Source: Burkholderiales bacterium
GTDB lineage: Bacteria > Pseudomonadota > Gammaproteobacteria > Burkholderiales > Burkholderiaceae_C
Assembly: GCA_947448105.1 (NCBI GenBank)
Contig: CANFNE010000163.1
Span: 1 to 5,890 of the forward strand
Length of the DNA: 5,890 nt
Direction: 5' to 3'
Position numbers and translations under genes: made by a program. Position 1 is the first letter of the stretch. Every line of letters begins with the position of its first letter. Of the stretch, positions 5,582 to 5,890 are shown in pieces. Below the pieces are notes generated by a model that saw only the letters and a program-made list of their open reading frames with translations, had not been told where the DNA came from and made no database searches.

Positions 5582-5587
5582 TTAATA
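5582..5587 (-). promoter_or_regulatory. Candidate -10 element of the antitoxin-toxin operon
   Basis: TATTAA on the minus strand ends 9 bases before the antitoxin ATG. If used, transcription would start within a few bases of the ATG, giving a very short leader or none, which fits the absence of a Shine-Dalgarno sequence. The -35 is not clear: TAATTG at a 17-base spacing is poor and lies within the palindrome. Confidence 0.3.
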
Positions 5588-5596
5588 GTCATCCGA

Positions 5597-5621
5597 CCAT
5601 CAAGCAATTATTACTTGATGG
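5597..5621. promoter_or_regulatory. Candidate operator of the toxin-antitoxin operon (25-bp palindrome)
   Basis: CCATCAAG (5597-5604) and CTTGATGG (5614-5621) are perfect inverted arms. The 9-base centre (CAATTATTA) is also symmetric except for one outer pair, so the 25-bp site has only one mismatched pair. It lies 24 bases upstream of the antitoxin ATG, over the expected promoter, which is where type II antitoxins or toxin-antitoxin complexes autorepress. Its AT-rich core contrasts with the surroundings. Confidence 0.6.
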
Positions 5622-5652
5622 CGCGAAAAGGTGCGCCTGCGCCGGCAAATGG

Positions 5653-5657
5653 AAAAA
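5653..5657 (-). terminator. T-tract after rnpB
   Basis: Reading the minus strand, the RNase P RNA 3' end (GGCTTCACAC) is followed at once by TTTTT. A further stem, GGCGC/GCGCC (5620-5624 with 5633-5637), lies downstream. The T-run may be a processing or termination signal, but no strong intrinsic hairpin directly precedes it other than helix P1 of the RNA itself. Some read-through into the toxin-antitoxin operon is possible. Confidence 0.3.
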
Positions 5658-5658
5658 G

Positions 5659-5890
5659 TGTGAAGCCCACCGTTACGCCGGATTCTGTGCATGCGGGGTT
5701 GCCCCTGCATGTGACCACCATTAATCTGGGCCCTTGGTCGCCCAAGAGCTCGGTGCTACCTACCCGCCAACTCCGGGGGCCCCGGTCAGGACGCTGCGGC
5801 GAACCGCCTCGCTTTGCGTTGGCCTACTTGGTATTGCTGCGCGTAGAGATTGCCCGTTTCACCCGAACTTAATCGGCTCGTCTCTGTTGC
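5659..5890 (-). ncRNA. rnpB: RNase P RNA, class A (3' part, cut by the window edge)
   Basis: This is the catalytic RNA subunit of RNase P, which removes 5' leaders from tRNA precursors. On the minus strand it shows class A landmarks in the order of E. coli M1 RNA: GCAACAGAGA at the window edge, GGGTGAAACGG (about 5853-5863), CAATACCAAGTAGG (about 5822-5835), GGGTAGGTAGC (5755-5765), CCCAGATTAATG (about 5719-5730), ACAGAATCCGG (5678-5688) and the 3' P1 strand GGTGGGCTTCAC (about 5660-5671). Roughly the first 110-120 bases, including the 5' strand of P1, lie beyond the window. A GC-rich stem (CATGC-GGGG with CCCC-T-GCATG, 5690-5711) sits just before ACAGAATCCGG; E. coli has no long helix there, so it is a lineage-variable extra hairpin (position like P19). 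The 3' end is estimated from the P1 strand. Confidence 0.93.

Noticed and set aside
5567..5872. 101-aa plus-strand frame at the right end
   Set aside because: It runs antisense through RNase P RNA and its conserved structural motifs, so it is not a protein gene.
1..5890. CRISPR array, tRNA, insertion sequence or phage attachment site
   Set aside because: I saw no regularly spaced repeats, cloverleaf-like stretch, transposase motifs or terminal inverted repeats. The only direct repeat is the two-copy element at 4770-4817.

Overview
The window looks like a chromosomal segment of a GC-rich betaproteobacterium, most likely Burkholderiales and probably Comamonadaceae. The basis is the strong G/C bias at third codon positions, the style of the encoded proteins, an SDR-type threonine dehydrogenase like the one characterised from Cupriavidus necator, and a class A RNase P RNA of betaproteobacterial type at the right edge. 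No database search was possible, so the genus is not assigned.

Left (1-1759, + strand): a metallo-beta-lactamase-fold hydrolase of the LACTB2/glyoxalase-II-like kind overlaps by an ATGA junction a protein with an S4 RNA-binding domain and an RsuA/RluB-like pseudouridine synthase fold. In the second protein the expected catalytic Asp and several other active-site motif residues appear to be replaced, so it is probably not a working pseudouridine synthase.

Centre (1760-4762): an XRE/cupin transcriptional regulator (- strand, probable TTG start) is divergent from kbl-tdh (+ strand). Together kbl and tdh encode the two-step threonine-to-glycine route: L-threonine + NAD+ gives 2-amino-3-oxobutyrate (Tdh), which with CoA gives glycine + acetyl-CoA (Kbl). 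The 104-base divergent intergenic region holds a perfect 8+8 inverted repeat (ATTTGTTC-N8-GAACAAAT) that abuts a consensus TTGACA -35 hexamer. This is a strong candidate operator for the regulator.

Right (4763-5890, - strand): reading from the right edge leftwards come the 3' two thirds of rnpB (RNase P RNA), a short intergenic region with a 25-bp near-perfect palindrome, and a two-gene type II toxin-antitoxin operon. The antitoxin has 153 aa with an unusual N-terminal extension, and the toxin is of the RelE/ParE family. The toxin gene ends in a 26-bp-period tandem repeat with hairpins that separates it from the convergent tdh.

I see no insertion sequence, CRISPR array, tRNA or phage gene. 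All stretches longer than about 100 bases are accounted for by genes, apart from the two divergent or upstream control regions described.
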